Shown here in pieces: positions 17,101 through 25,854 of a DNA stretch of 56,393 nucleotides. Location of the stretch: contig JBAYES010000006.1 of assembly GCA_041667545.1 (NCBI GenBank), positions 1 to 56,393 on the forward strand. The letters run 5' to 3'. The notes beneath the pieces were generated by a model. The model saw only the letters and a list, made by a program, of their open reading frames with translations. It ran no database searches and was not told where the DNA came from. Origin of the DNA: SLID01 sp041667545 (GTDB lineage Bacteria; Omnitrophota; Gorgyraeia; Tantalellales; Tantalellaceae). Position 1 is the first letter of the stretch, and the number at the start of each line of letters is the position of its first letter. A program made the position numbers and the translations under genes.

Positions 17101-20100
17101 TTATCGAATATTGCAGTTTATTCACCAAGGCCACCCCGCCGCCGCTCATCCTTTCGCGTTTATTCCAATGTACCTGGGGCGGCATCCCTCCGCTTTTCAT
17201 GTAGCTCACCGCTTTATACAGGTCTATGCCGAACATCCCCGCGTACGCCACGGTTTTCCCGCGCTCTGGGTCTTTCAGGAGCCTGTCACGATCCGAACCA
17301 CGTATATCCCTGTATTCCAGCACCTCCAGTCGTTTCTGTCCTTTGTCCTGTTCGGATATCCTGTTAACAATAACCCCCAGTTTAAACTCTTTTTCATCCG
17401 GATATTCGTACCCCAGAACGACAAGATCTTTTCCTCTTCCCGCGTTCTTGGCTCTTATGAGGCCCTCCATCATATCGGCGCTGTAAAGAGCGTCTGTCTG
17501 AAGAAAGTAGAGATCCTTTATGCCAGGCCTGTTTCTTTTAAGCCATTCGATACAGGATCGGCCTTTAACCCGCTCCCTGCCTTTTTCAAGGAAAATATCG
17601 AAACCGTCTTTCCCAAGAGCCAGAAAAGAACCCCCGGTACCGCCGCCGCTGCTCAAGATCTCTTTCTGATTGAGCAGTACCCGTCCATCTGATCCGAATA
17701 CCGGCGGGCCCGGGTGATCTTCTTTTATAATAATGGTATCCAGACCGAAAAAATCGTTTTCCTCGAGCAGATCCTTGATAAGTCTCCTATTCTGGGAAGT
17801 ACTTATTATGATAACGGGGATGTCGGAACTTCTATCCCTGGACAGGCCGGCTATCTCTTCGAGGATCAAATGAAGAGGTGATTTATGTGTCACCACTGTG
17901 AACGGTACGGTGGCTTTAGAAAAAACCTGATCAGGCAAGATCCTTATATCCGAAATACCAAGACGCGCTTTTTCTTCATAGCCGAGATCCGTTATCGAGG
18001 CAAGCCGCGTACCCATTCCTCCGGCCATAACCACAAATGCCGAACGAGCAAACTCTTCGTTCTCCGCGGCGCGAAGGTCCGGGTAAACAGTTCCGTCGTT
18101 ATCGTACAACGGCCGTATATCCTCTTCCGCGAAAGGTTCATGGGCATGCGTTTTAAGCGGACGATCTTCCTGAATAAGCGGTGTTATTTTAACCTGGAAG
18201 GCCTTTTCAGGGAACCGTTCCCTCGTTCTTCGATGCATTTCCTCCGCGGTCTCGCGGGCATTCTTCCCCAGAACCATCACCTCGCCGCGCCGGGGCCCCT
18301 CCGCTATAGCTGAAAACACTTTTTCCTGGTCGATCTCATCATCCGAACTGACCACGGCAATCACTGGAGTATGACGCGAAACCCGCCCGGGGTAGTAGTA
18401 AGAACGTTTTTCTATCTCCCTGTATATGCGTTCCAGATATTCGGTGTATGAAGCCATATCCCGTTTTTCTTCCGGCGTGAGGTCGGCCCTTTTGTGTTCC
18501 AAGGCCTTGAGCCTCTCCAACACTCCCTGCGCCGCTCTCTCAAGTTCCCTTCGGCTCCTGTCAACTCTGGTTCCTTCTGAAGACGATGATACCATTTCCC
18601 TCGCTTTGGGGCCCAAACGGAATAAAATATCTGTCGCCGAAGAGTAAGGGTTCACATCCCACTTTTCTTTGAGTGAATCGGGATCATATGATTGAAAAAC
18701 CAGTTCTATATGCTCCTCTTCCAATATATGGTCTATCTCGCGCCGCCCGTCGTCGGCCCGGCGGTAAAGGTATTCATGCGCTCCCAGTCCGGAAAGATAT
18801 GTTATATTTTTACCGGATCCGGGATCCGAGGCAAGTTTCCACAGATCTTCTCCCAGAACTTTTTTGATAACGCTGACGATATAATCGGCGCGTTTATACT
18901 GAATCTGCCCCAGGTCGGACGCCCTGACGATAATAACATGCCCCAAGTTAAGTTTTTTTGCCTGGTAACGGATCATCGCCTCGTTCAACGCGGCCAAAGA
19001 CTTCCATTCACGGGAATAAAGTTCCTCAAAGAACTCCCCGTACTCGTCAAAATAATCCGTGCCGGAGTAAACTCTTTTCAGCCATTCCCAATGTTTTTTT
19101 CTCCAGGGAATGTCTTCCGAAATAACTTTATCTTTTATGAGATCGCTGTCATGTCCTTTTCTAAGGGGAACTGTCATCCAGTCTTCCTCTTCCTTCCCGG
19201 GCCCTGGAAAACGCTGTCTGTTCTGCCATTCCTGTTTTTCATATATCCTTTCGTCTGCCAGGACAAAAATGTCGCTTTGCCCGAGTTTGTGGAAAAACCC
19301 CATGTAACGGTGATACCCCGGCTGATGGATAGAGACCACGATCCCGCCCTTTTTCAGGATCTTTTTGCGTAACCTTTCTTCCCTTTCGTTAAAGGCGGCC
19401 GGGGATCTCGTTCCGCCCGCCGTCTCCGCTTTTATATAAGTGTTCTCCTGGCCGGTTATCTCTAAAACTTTTTCACTGTCCCCCCGAACCACAGCGTCCA
19501 GAAACGAAAATAACATTCTTTCGAATCCTTCCCTGTCATAGGGATCTTCTACGTTCTTTACATAAAAAGCCGTTATGTGTTTTTGTTTCAACAGCTCGTT
19601 TTCCCCCGTTATCCGCCGAGACGGGTCTATCGGTAAAAATCCGAAATCTTCATCCGTTTCATAGCAAAGATTGTCATCCAGCGACATTATTCTTAAAGGT
19701 CCTTTGGTCGTCTCGAGTTTGCCGATAAGGACAGACACGGCCTCAAAAAGGGACTGCTGTTCCCTGCCGATCTTTTTCCTGAACGCCAATTCACTTGGGG
19801 CCATCTCTGTTTCCATGAGCATTTCGGCATAGCTGCCCGCGTGGCCTTTTTCCGGAGTGAATTCTTCCAGATACCGGCCACTCTGACCGTCCAGCTTCTC
19901 GGAAAAATCCTTATATTCCCGCCGTCTGCGGAACTGTGATACGTAAGAAGACAGAAGATGTTTTTTGGCGGCGCGGCCCTCTTCTCCGAAATAAGCGCCC
20001 AGAGTAGGCCTGAGCCGGAATTGTTCGAACTGGTTCACCCCTATCGCGGACGGGTAGAAATAAAGCGCGGCCGGCTCGAGCCCTCTTTCCTTCCTTTGGC

Positions 20101-23100
20101 GGTTGTATCCAGCTACCGCCTTTAAAGCCTCGCGGGTTACATCGCGATGATGCTGGTGATACGCAGCGGACGGCAGAGGGACGATCACCACTGTCGTGTT
20201 CTGCCGTTCCATCGCTTTACGCAATTCTGTCATCGCCCTGGGGGATAGCGCCTCGAAAGTGGACTGGTACGTCAATAATTTCCCTTTCTCGTCCCTTACA
20301 GGCTCTTCAACTCTGCTGGTAAGTTCAAGACTTCTATAAAAAACGTCTCCCCCGAGTCTTTCCACCATCGCCTTACCTTCCTCCAGGCGCACGCGTTTCT
20401 TGACATCATTCAATTGCCTGCCGTCAAGCTCTTCCTTCATTTGGAGCTTTTCCACGGCGTATTTTCGCGCATAGCTGTCTTCGACCCCTTCGGGATCGTT
20501 TATAACGCTGATAAGCGAAACACTTTCGCTGTTCGGGACTATGAACTCCTTCAATATGTTACCCAGAAAAAACGCGGCATCATCATGGTGCGGCTCAATG
20601 ACCAGAACTTTTTCACCCCTGAATTTTTCGGCTATCTCTCCTTCTTCCCAAACAGTATCGCCGGCGGGTATAAAATCCACGATCTCGTCCCCGCTCAGGT
20701 AATAATCGTTCAAAACGGCGGACACCGTGCCGAAATAAAAATTCAACAACGCGTTTATTCTTTCGATACGCCTTGATCCCGGCTCAAGTCTGGCAAGGTT
20801 GCGACCGGCATATTCCACTATTTCCCTGTCGGTTTCGGATAATTTTCCGGAACGCAGCATCTCCTCGGCAAGCGCCGTCAGGTAATCGACTATACGCCTG
20901 TATTGCCCGGGGCGGACATATTGCAGATCGTCAGCTATGGTAACGAGGATCTCTGTTTTCTCCATGGAAATAATATCGGCCGCCATGATCCTCTCTGCCT
21001 TTTCAGTAAGTTTATCTCTTGCGGATAAAGCAAGGATCCCTTTATTGGCTTCGGAAGAAGGTCTTTCGAGCATATTGAAGATAAGATCGCGTATTTTGTT
21101 TATCCTCTTCCGGATATCTTTTTGTTCCTCCGGTTCATTGCTTAGCTTAAATAAAAGCTCCAAAGCTGACATGAAGAGCACCAACCCGTTAATAATCTGC
21201 GGGGGGTACTCAAAACCCCATCCGGGACTGTTCCGGAACTCCTCAAGGATCTTTTCTCTTTCTTCCATAAGACCCGCGGCCACCGCCGCCATTTCAGGAT
21301 CGGAAGGGTTTACGGTGAGAGGGGTCTCGAATCTTTCACCTGTCGCGGGCGAAAGGATCTCTCTTGATGTAACGCCATATTCCCCCGACTCTATTTTCCG
21401 CGAGATCTTCGCTCCCGGATAATATTCTATAACGGGGTTAACGCTTAATTGAGCGCCTTTTTCGACCCAGTAGACCGCCCGGTCGATGGTCTCGAGCAGG
21501 TCTTCTTTTTCAATCTCCGGAGGGAACATTATTATATTGATGAGAGGTGTCATCCCGGCCCGCTTTATGCCGCTTATAGCCGCGTCCGACATTTCGGCGG
21601 TTATACCTTTCTGAATCGAGAAACTTTTAAGGATCCTGTCGGAAAAACTTTCGACCCCGAGAGCGATAAGCGTGAACCCGGCTTCATGCAGCGCGGACAG
21701 GATCTCCGTGTCCTCTTTGTAGCCCCCTTCACCCTTATCCTTATACACGATATTCCGGACTTTCGTCTGTGTGTAGAATTTGAGCCTGGCGGGTATCCTG
21801 CCTTCTTCCTTGGCCCGGACTATCATCTCGCAGAACCGCAATACGCGGTCCCGGGCGGCTTTAGACCCGCGATTGACGAGAAAATCATCGTCATTAAAGA
21901 ATATGGCGTCCGGGGCGTGTTTCCTGATGTTTTGGAGAACGATATGGAATATTTCTCTGGCGGGCAGAATTCTTATGTGTTCATCCACTCCCGTTGATGC
22001 GGACAAAAAATTCCAGGAAGAGCAGAACCCGCATTTGTTAAGGCAATGGCTCGATGTGTATAGACGTATAGCGCGTAAAGTAGCTTCCCTCATAGCAAGG
22101 TTCAGGGGATCGTATTGCCTGGCATTAAAATTCCAGTACTCCTGATAAGGGATAACCTCTCCCGGATCGTCAGGGAACAGGCTCTCCCTGAAATGCCTGT
22201 TCGAAACAGGCACGTTGAAACCTCCCGCTTCTTTTCCTTTTTCATCCATCCGCATGATCCCCGGGATACCTTCAAGATCAAAATTCCCCGTTCTTCCGTA
22301 TGTATCTATTATCTGCTCCAGCACTTCTTCTCCGTACCCCAGAACTACCGCGTCCAGGGACGATCGCGTAAGCCATTGCCGGTAATTATGCGTCGCCTCC
22401 TGTCCTCCCCCCAGAAAAAGAACGGGGTGGGAGGGGTCCAGAGACAATACAAAGCTTCTTAAGTCGTGAATAAGATCCAGCTCCGTCTGCATGTTAGAGT
22501 GAGACAAACTGAACCCGATAACACCATATTCCCGCTCAGAGATCATTTTTTTCAGTTCCGGAAGAACCTCCCAGGGGGAATGGAGGTTGGGGTCAAAAAC
22601 ATCCACTTTAACCTCGTGTTCCTTTCTTTCGAGGTATCTTTTCATCCGGTAAAGCCCATAAGGGGGCGATGCGAAATACCCGGCCTTGTACCCGGCGTCT
22701 TTCTGTGAAAACTCCTGTATCGGAGAAGCTATCAACAACACGTTACACTGTGGAGGAGCTCTGCCTAAAAGATCTTTCAGTCCCTTAATCAAGACCATCC
22801 CGGGCAGGAACGCCGCCAATCCGGCAATGTGAGAGGAAAAACTTTCATGCATATGTACCTGCCCGTACGCGTGTTCTGAAATCTTCTTTAACATGCGCAT
22901 GGCTCTTTTATCTTCCGAAATATCATAGGTCAGCATATTGCGGAAGTTTTTTCCCGGACGAGTCTTGGAGATCGCTTCCAGCACTCTTAGAGTCCTGTTT
23001 ATGCTGTTCCACGCGATGAGTCCGCTGTAACCGCCCGCGGCCGCCAGAAGAACGGAGCCGGACAGGGAAAGTTCCCCATAGAACAGGAAAAGCCCCGCCC

Positions 23101-25159
23101 CTGCAGTTATGCCCACAAACAGCGCCGCCCAATCCAATCCGCCGCCCAGCCCGAAAACGGAATAAAAAGAAACCGCTTTAAAGGGATGCGCGCCCCGGCC
23201 CGGCCTATCCCGTAGACTCTTCAACGGATCGGACAGAACTTCCGGAAATCCGGACCGGGAAGATATTTTTACGGCCTTTTCAGAATCGACCGCGAAGGTA
23301 AGGTTCTGTATCCTGACTTCACAGTAGGGAGAGGGATCTTTTCTCGCTCTCATAATTCTGATACCGCCATATCTCCGTGACAGGTCCCCGGTAGTAATGA
23401 CATCTTGCCTTTCGGAAGCCCGCCGGGGCGACTTCTTCTCCAGGGATAGGACCATTTCTTCTCTGCGGCGTAACCATCTCTCGATAACTTCCCGCGGTTC
23501 TTTCCCTTCGATGGCCGCCTGTCCTGCGGCGAACGCCACAGCTTCGTCATACCTTGAGATGTCGTTGGACTGCACAAGCGCCTGAACGGCCAGATCATAA
23601 CTCCCGGAATTGACAAGCTCGCGGTATGGTCCGGCCTTTCGCGTCAGAACGGCGACATACGGCCTTTGTTCGTTCGGGGTGCACTTGGGCATCATCACAA
23701 GATAAGAAAGATTCTTTTCTTCGAATATACCCTTGAGCCCGGCGGAGTGATGCCCCCCGGTTATCAGGGCCGCGGCTTTCGCCCCCTCATTCCTCATGGC
23801 CCGGACCGTATTTGCGAACATCCCCTTTTCTCTTTCTCTTGCCGTTTCATAGAACTCTAACGCCCGCCGGACGGCGTCCATAAAGTTCTTCTCCTTTTCA
23901 GGGGGAATTCTATTTTCTTCGTTCTCTGCGGCAAAACAGAAAAGATCCTCCCGGGGGGTTCCCTGTCGCGCCGCTTCGAGAAGAGAAACATCTTCAGGAG
24001 AAAGTTCTATTCTGAAGAGGCCCCTCAAAAGCCGGGCATAGCGAAGAGCCTCATAAAAATCCCGTTCGTTGTCGGAAGAAAAATATGCTTCCATAAGTTT
24101 ATCTTCCGCATTTTCAAGATCCGCGGCAAGAGCGATAATATCGAGGTTCTCATACATATCGAGGTACTCCACGAAACGGCTGAACTCCGGGTATTCTTCC
24201 ATCTCTATAAGACCCTCGGCGGCTTTTTTTATCAGCGTTCTGTGATATCGTTCCTGCGAGATCCGTCCTTCTTTGAAAGACGCGGACTCAGCTATGAGCG
24301 TCCTGAGAGATTCTTCTTCGAGCGCCTCGATCAATTCGTCCAAAAACCGGGCTCTTTCGGATGTAGCCTCCTGAAAATCCACTTTCTTTTCCATCTCGCG
24401 CGCTTCCCGGAACACGTGAAAGCTCTCGAAAGAAGAAAGATCAATGCCGCTCTCCCGGCACCGGTCCGTCAAGTAATCCACGTAAACCGAAAAAGGGATC
24501 TTCCCCTCTTCTTTCAGCTTTTTTTTCCGGATAAGATCGGCAAGAGGTTTCGTCAACATTGTATCTATCCTCTTTTCCATCGCGGAAAGAAGATACTCCG
24601 CCAACTCTCTATTCTCATTGTTCTCGGAATATAGTTTCCTGAACATCTCAAGGTTCCGGAGATAAAGCTCGTTATCCTCCGCGCCGTATAACGCGATCTC
24701 GTTTTCCGTAGTTATGGCAAAAAATTCTCCGGCGGATATTTCCCCGTTCTCCATCAAAAACCGGGCGGTTTTGCCCCGGACATCCTTATCGGGCCAACTG
24801 CGCAGGATCGAAGGGTCGAGATATCCCGAAGCTCCCTCTATAGAGACTACCTTGATATCGTATTTGCTGTAGAGCTCATTAAGAATGTCTATTATCGAGT
24901 ATTGGGCTGAAAGTGAAGAATGGAGATCCTGGATGTTGACGACCAGATCCCCCCGGGAGGTCATATTCTTGTCTACAAGTAAAGCGGCATCTGGAATTAT
25001 ATTTTCTTCCCTGAAAAGAGATCTGTGTCCTTCCCCGGGATGCCCTCTGACGGAATCTACAGTGGAAATCACCGGTTGAGCGATCATGCTCTGCTGAATA
25101 CAGAACAGAAATGCAAGTAAAAAGGAAATGATTTTTAGAAAAACTCTGTTATTACGCAT
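14177..25159 (-). CDS. Giant 3660-residue multi-domain glycan-metabolism protein
   Basis: One uninterrupted frame. Domains in order: hydrophobic N-terminal segment (about 8-28); a ChaN/TraB/EreA-like domain (about 35-530, with VNIQDLHSS and GGHHSAG near 468); two membrane segments (about 678-717) and a shorter hydrophobic stretch near 785; a B12-binding domain (about 805-960); radical SAM with CLNKCGFC (C1039, C1043, C1046); PIG-L/LmbE deacetylase (EPHHDD near 1523, HQHHRD later); WbqC-like domain (SIHQPGYHRYMGFFHKL near 1944); UDP-sugar pyrophosphorylase-like domain (MAGGMGTRL near 2377) with a short beta-helix tail; GalT/HIT-like domain (CKLC near 2964, LHFHGQF near 3048); and an unrecognised C-terminal 380 residues. 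Each enzyme motif looks intact. The set suggests a nucleotide-sugar and glycan-modifying assembly line. The start is the first ATG after a promoter at 25257-25294; the ribosome site is weak. Confidence 0.9.
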   Translation of the reverse strand: MRNNRVFLKIISFLLAFLFCIQQSMIAQPVISTVDSVRGHPGEGHRSLFREENIIPDAALLVDKNMTSRGDLVVNIQDLHSSLSAQYSIIDILNELYSKYDIKVVSIEGASGYLDPSILRSWPDKDVRGKTARFLMENGEISAGEFFAITTENEIALYGAEDNELYLRNLEMFRKLYSENNENRELAEYLLSAMEKRIDTMLTKPLADLIRKKKLKEEGKIPFSVYVDYLTDRCRESGIDLSSFESFHVFREAREMEKKVDFQEATSERARFLDELIEALEEESLRTLIAESASFKEGRISQERYHRTLIKKAAEGLIEMEEYPEFSRFVEYLDMYENLDIIALAADLENAEDKLMEAYFSSDNERDFYEALRYARLLRGLFRIELSPEDVSLLEAARQGTPREDLFCFAAENEENRIPPEKEKNFMDAVRRALEFYETAREREKGMFANTVRAMRNEGAKAAALITGGHHSAGLKGIFEEKNLSYLVMMPKCTPNEQRPYVAVLTRKAGPYRELVNSGSYDLAVQALVQSNDISRYDEAVAFAAGQAAIEGKEPREVIERWLRRREEMVLSLEKKSPRRASERQDVITTGDLSRRYGGIRIMRARKDPSPYCEVRIQNLTFAVDSEKAVKISSRSGFPEVLSDPLKSLRDRPGRGAHPFKAVSFYSVFGLGGGLDWAALFVGITAGAGLFLFYGELSLSGSVLLAAAGGYSGLIAWNSINRTLRVLEAISKTRPGKNFRNMLTYDISEDKRAMRMLKKISEHAYGQVHMHESFSSHIAGLAAFLPGMVLIKGLKDLLGRAPPQCNVLLIASPIQEFSQKDAGYKAGYFASPPYGLYRMKRYLERKEHEVKVDVFDPNLHSPWEVLPELKKMISEREYGVIGFSLSHSNMQTELDLIHDLRSFVLSLDPSHPVLFLGGGQEATHNYRQWLTRSSLDAVVLGYGEEVLEQIIDTYGRTGNFDLEGIPGIMRMDEKGKEAGGFNVPVSNRHFRESLFPDDPGEVIPYQEYWNFNARQYDPLNLAMREATLRAIRLYTSSHCLNKCGFCSSWNFLSASTGVDEHIRILPAREIFHIVLQNIRKHAPDAIFFNDDDFLVNRGSKAARDRVLRFCEMIVRAKEEGRIPARLKFYTQTKVRNIVYKDKGEGGYKEDTEILSALHEAGFTLIALGVESFSDRILKSFSIQKGITAEMSDAAISGIKRAGMTPLINIIMFPPEIEKEDLLETIDRAVYWVEKGAQLSVNPVIEYYPGAKISRKIESGEYGVTSREILSPATGERFETPLTVNPSDPEMAAVAAGLMEEREKILEEFRNSPGWGFEYPPQIINGLVLFMSALELLFKLSNEPEEQKDIRKRINKIRDLIFNMLERPSSEANKGILALSARDKLTEKAERIMAADIISMEKTEILVTIADDLQYVRPGQYRRIVDYLTALAEEMLRSGKLSETDREIVEYAGRNLARLEPGSRRIERINALLNFYFGTVSAVLNDYYLSGDEIVDFIPAGDTVWEEGEIAEKFRGEKVLVIEPHHDDAAFFLGNILKEFIVPNSESVSLISVINDPEGVEDSYARKYAVEKLQMKEELDGRQLNDVKKRVRLEEGKAMVERLGGDVFYRSLELTSRVEEPVRDEKGKLLTYQSTFEALSPRAMTELRKAMERQNTTVVIVPLPSAAYHQHHRDVTREALKAVAGYNRQRKERGLEPAALYFYPSAIGVNQFEQFRLRPTLGAYFGEEGRAAKKHLLSSYVSQFRRRREYKDFSEKLDGQSGRYLEEFTPEKGHAGSYAEMLMETEMAPSELAFRKKIGREQQSLFEAVSVLIGKLETTKGPLRIMSLDDNLCYETDEDFGFLPIDPSRRITGENELLKQKHITAFYVKNVEDPYDREGFERMLFSFLDAVVRGDSEKVLEITGQENTYIKAETAGGTRSPAAFNEREERLRKKILKKGGIVVSIHQPGYHRYMGFFHKLGQSDIFVLADERIYEKQEWQNRQRFPGPGKEEEDWMTVPLRKGHDSDLIKDKVISEDIPWRKKHWEWLKRVYSGTDYFDEYGEFFEELYSREWKSLAALNEAMIRYQAKKLNLGHVIIVRASDLGQIQYKRADYIVSVIKKVLGEDLWKLASDPGSGKNITYLSGLGAHEYLYRRADDGRREIDHILEEEHIELVFQSYDPDSLKEKWDVNPYSSATDILFRLGPKAREMVSSSSEGTRVDRSRRELERAAQGVLERLKALEHKRADLTPEEKRDMASYTEYLERIYREIEKRSYYYPGRVSRHTPVIAVVSSDDEIDQEKVFSAIAEGPRRGEVMVLGKNARETAEEMHRRTRERFPEKAFQVKITPLIQEDRPLKTHAHEPFAEEDIRPLYDNDGTVYPDLRAAENEEFARSAFVVMAGGMGTRLASITDLGYEEKARLGISDIRILPDQVFSKATVPFTVVTHKSPLHLILEEIAGLSRDRSSDIPVIIISTSQNRRLIKDLLEENDFFGLDTIIIKEDHPGPPVFGSDGRVLLNQKEILSSGGGTGGSFLALGKDGFDIFLEKGRERVKGRSCIEWLKRNRPGIKDLYFLQTDALYSADMMEGLIRAKNAGRGKDLVVLGYEYPDEKEFKLGVIVNRISEQDKGQKRLEVLEYRDIRGSDRDRLLKDPERGKTVAYAGMFGIDLYKAVSYMKSGGMPPQVHWNKRERMSGGGVALVNKLQYSITELFLCADDFLVVEVPFDSVRPMKDPKKLAEARKFAENRDKALLSGAEISSTSKVEISPLARLEHLGEGIALEDEVSLYIGGSPYYPSSVVIHDNVVFRDGVTVLIEAGGTVEIGDSTVFEGEDTIMLDASSGKDLFVPAGSKMAVSKGRALWKDSRADLDEPAKPAGKKHRRFGALADRLYAFSRRLFDRGLSIKVETALGSFNKDVTKALVSVDDDVYEVMYDPAMSLREESLPFGVAPDLDPLATGTYLSAERYAYEQRAPREAGSVKEPHPAGCKLCRLDEREILEIGGKKEFRVNGRKYIAAVNIRPYFPHHFMMISTRSWPQYLSLAKIKDLLTFQRAIGSEWGGHYNGINAGASQLHFHGQFRKSVSPFWKSLDKGHIVIGEKQRQDGVTSGWARGVPGTLQIFESRDIDALSRVLWANIKVLLANNVPHTMDWTVTRKGKVRVMLDRIKPFDFGRDKKDEEFRLGYGGSVRALYVAISNAETQKLRKTYPQDFYRRFMYFLGRISLSRDEIRSLGMPALWRRVVSAVNYFILRVFGKRLLEEERKIKFETREIYDLVLGIEKKIYLSLGTDFIKEMEDKMEIRILPVRGKDPQTQLRETLEGIKNERTLALFISGDVFSDAGNITEEAEKIFREFVEHAKDNIVIGLLSAEREDLMAELRTAEDPEKRYLDALQDNEYARLRDMDDLRGIAGIAVKNLPEGRSYDLTDKTFRQLRIRQMNLEKSYSAAADIVGRSLAGKIIESSRTEPCYFIHYADGGALISGKGPEVVPVGLEVGRRRQLQGTDKEKDNNYDYLVVMAPEGVDSAEEIRDFRAHINEMWMLEGVIDDDRVIILKKQTDRPAASLVYESVREQQARSAEKGPAITHSNTGIRCLNSNLEYDAEARRTGMFQLNITEGVRTNLNQHDVFIFLMFSPDPDSNVTPPGLEKCDGEGLYTYGFPRPERIIFEETLRRYYELYKDQILKKA

Positions 25160-25256
25160 ATCAAAACCGAACCGTTCTCTGAAAAGATATCAGAGTTTTT
25201 TGTAAAAACGAAAGGCATCCTGCTTAAAAACCCACTTCAGACTTTTTGTTGTTTAA

Positions 25257-25294
25257 CAAGTGATATTGTATGCCGTTTACAGGGCAATTTTCAA
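25257..25294 (-). promoter_or_regulatory. Putative promoter of the giant gene
   Basis: On the minus strand TTGAAA (25289-25294) and TACAAT (25265-25270) are 18 bases apart, giving a start near 25257 and a leader of about 98 bases. The leader can form a small hairpin (CTCTGA, seven bases, TCAGAG) just before the weak ribosome site. Unlike the other promoters in the window it has no TGG before the -10. Confidence 0.45.
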
Positions 25295-25351
25295 GCCTAA
25301 ACATCTGGCTTTTTTATTCATAACATATCTCACAGCATGGGGGTAACATTT

Positions 25352-25748
25352 GTAACATCTCAGTCATCTGCAGTAAATTCCTACACCGTCGTCACGAGGA
25401 GCCCACAAAGGGTAACATTTCAGTTGTCTGCGGTAGAATCCTACGCCGTCGTCACGAGGAGCCCCCGAAGGGGGCGACGAAGTGATCCCATAATAGTAAC
25501 ATTTCAGCCTTCCGCAGTAAATTCCCGTGCCGTCGTCACGAGGAGCCCTGTACCGTACGGTACAGGGCGACGAAGTGATCTCATAATATGAAAATATTTC
25601 GGAGAGGGATTGCTTCGGCTATAGGCCAAGTCTGCCGAAATCCTGAGTCATAGCATTTATCACGAACCGAAGGGCTTCACCCGCCTTCGGCGGGTTCGCA
25701 ACGACGGGCGTGGGGGCGCGACATTTCCGCGGATAACTGAAACGTTAC
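25352..25748. repeat. Palindromic dispersed repeat cluster, four units
   Basis: Three units run in plus orientation (25352-25404, 25412-25488, 25496-25625) and a diverged fourth in minus orientation (about 25676-25748). Each unit has GTAACATTTCAG, a CTGCRGTARAATTCC-like stretch, then CGTCGTCACGAGGAGCCC and, when complete, a GC-rich hairpin and GGGCGACGAAGTGATC. Hairpin tips differ between units: CCCCCGAAGGGGG, a perfect 22-base palindrome at 25546-25567 containing CCGTACGG, and CCCGCCTTCGGCGGG. The third unit's tail matches positions 7-52 of the window in reverse complement. No protein is encoded. Confidence 0.88.
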
Positions 25749-25754
25749 AAATAT

Positions 25755-25790
25755 TTGCCCTTTGAAACTTGCCATGGTAATATTACTGGT
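25755..25790 (+). promoter_or_regulatory. Putative promoter of gmd-fcl
   Basis: TTGCCC (25755-25760) and TAATAT (25778-25783) are 17 bases apart. CATGG directly precedes the -10 as an extended -10. The block GCCATGGTAATAT is shared with the promoter at 227-262. The predicted leader to the gmd start is about 65 bases. It lies just after the repeat cluster. Confidence 0.5.
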
Positions 25791-25854
25791 AACGTGTCCG
25801 GGATATACGGATGAGACCGGGCATCGATAAACAAAAATGGGAACGGGAGGCTTG

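Noticed and set aside
14633..24634. Many plus-strand open frames of 60-230 codons inside the giant gene
   Set aside because: They are antisense shadows: the minus frame has intact domains and motifs throughout, and none of the plus frames has a recognisable motif or a good ribosome site.
25175..25205. CTCTGA hairpin followed by TTTTTT on the plus strand as a terminator
   Set aside because: The stem is only six weak pairs and no plus-strand gene ends there.
25352..25748. CRISPR array
   Set aside because: Units are unequal in length and spacing, include an inverted copy and have no unique spacers of constant size.
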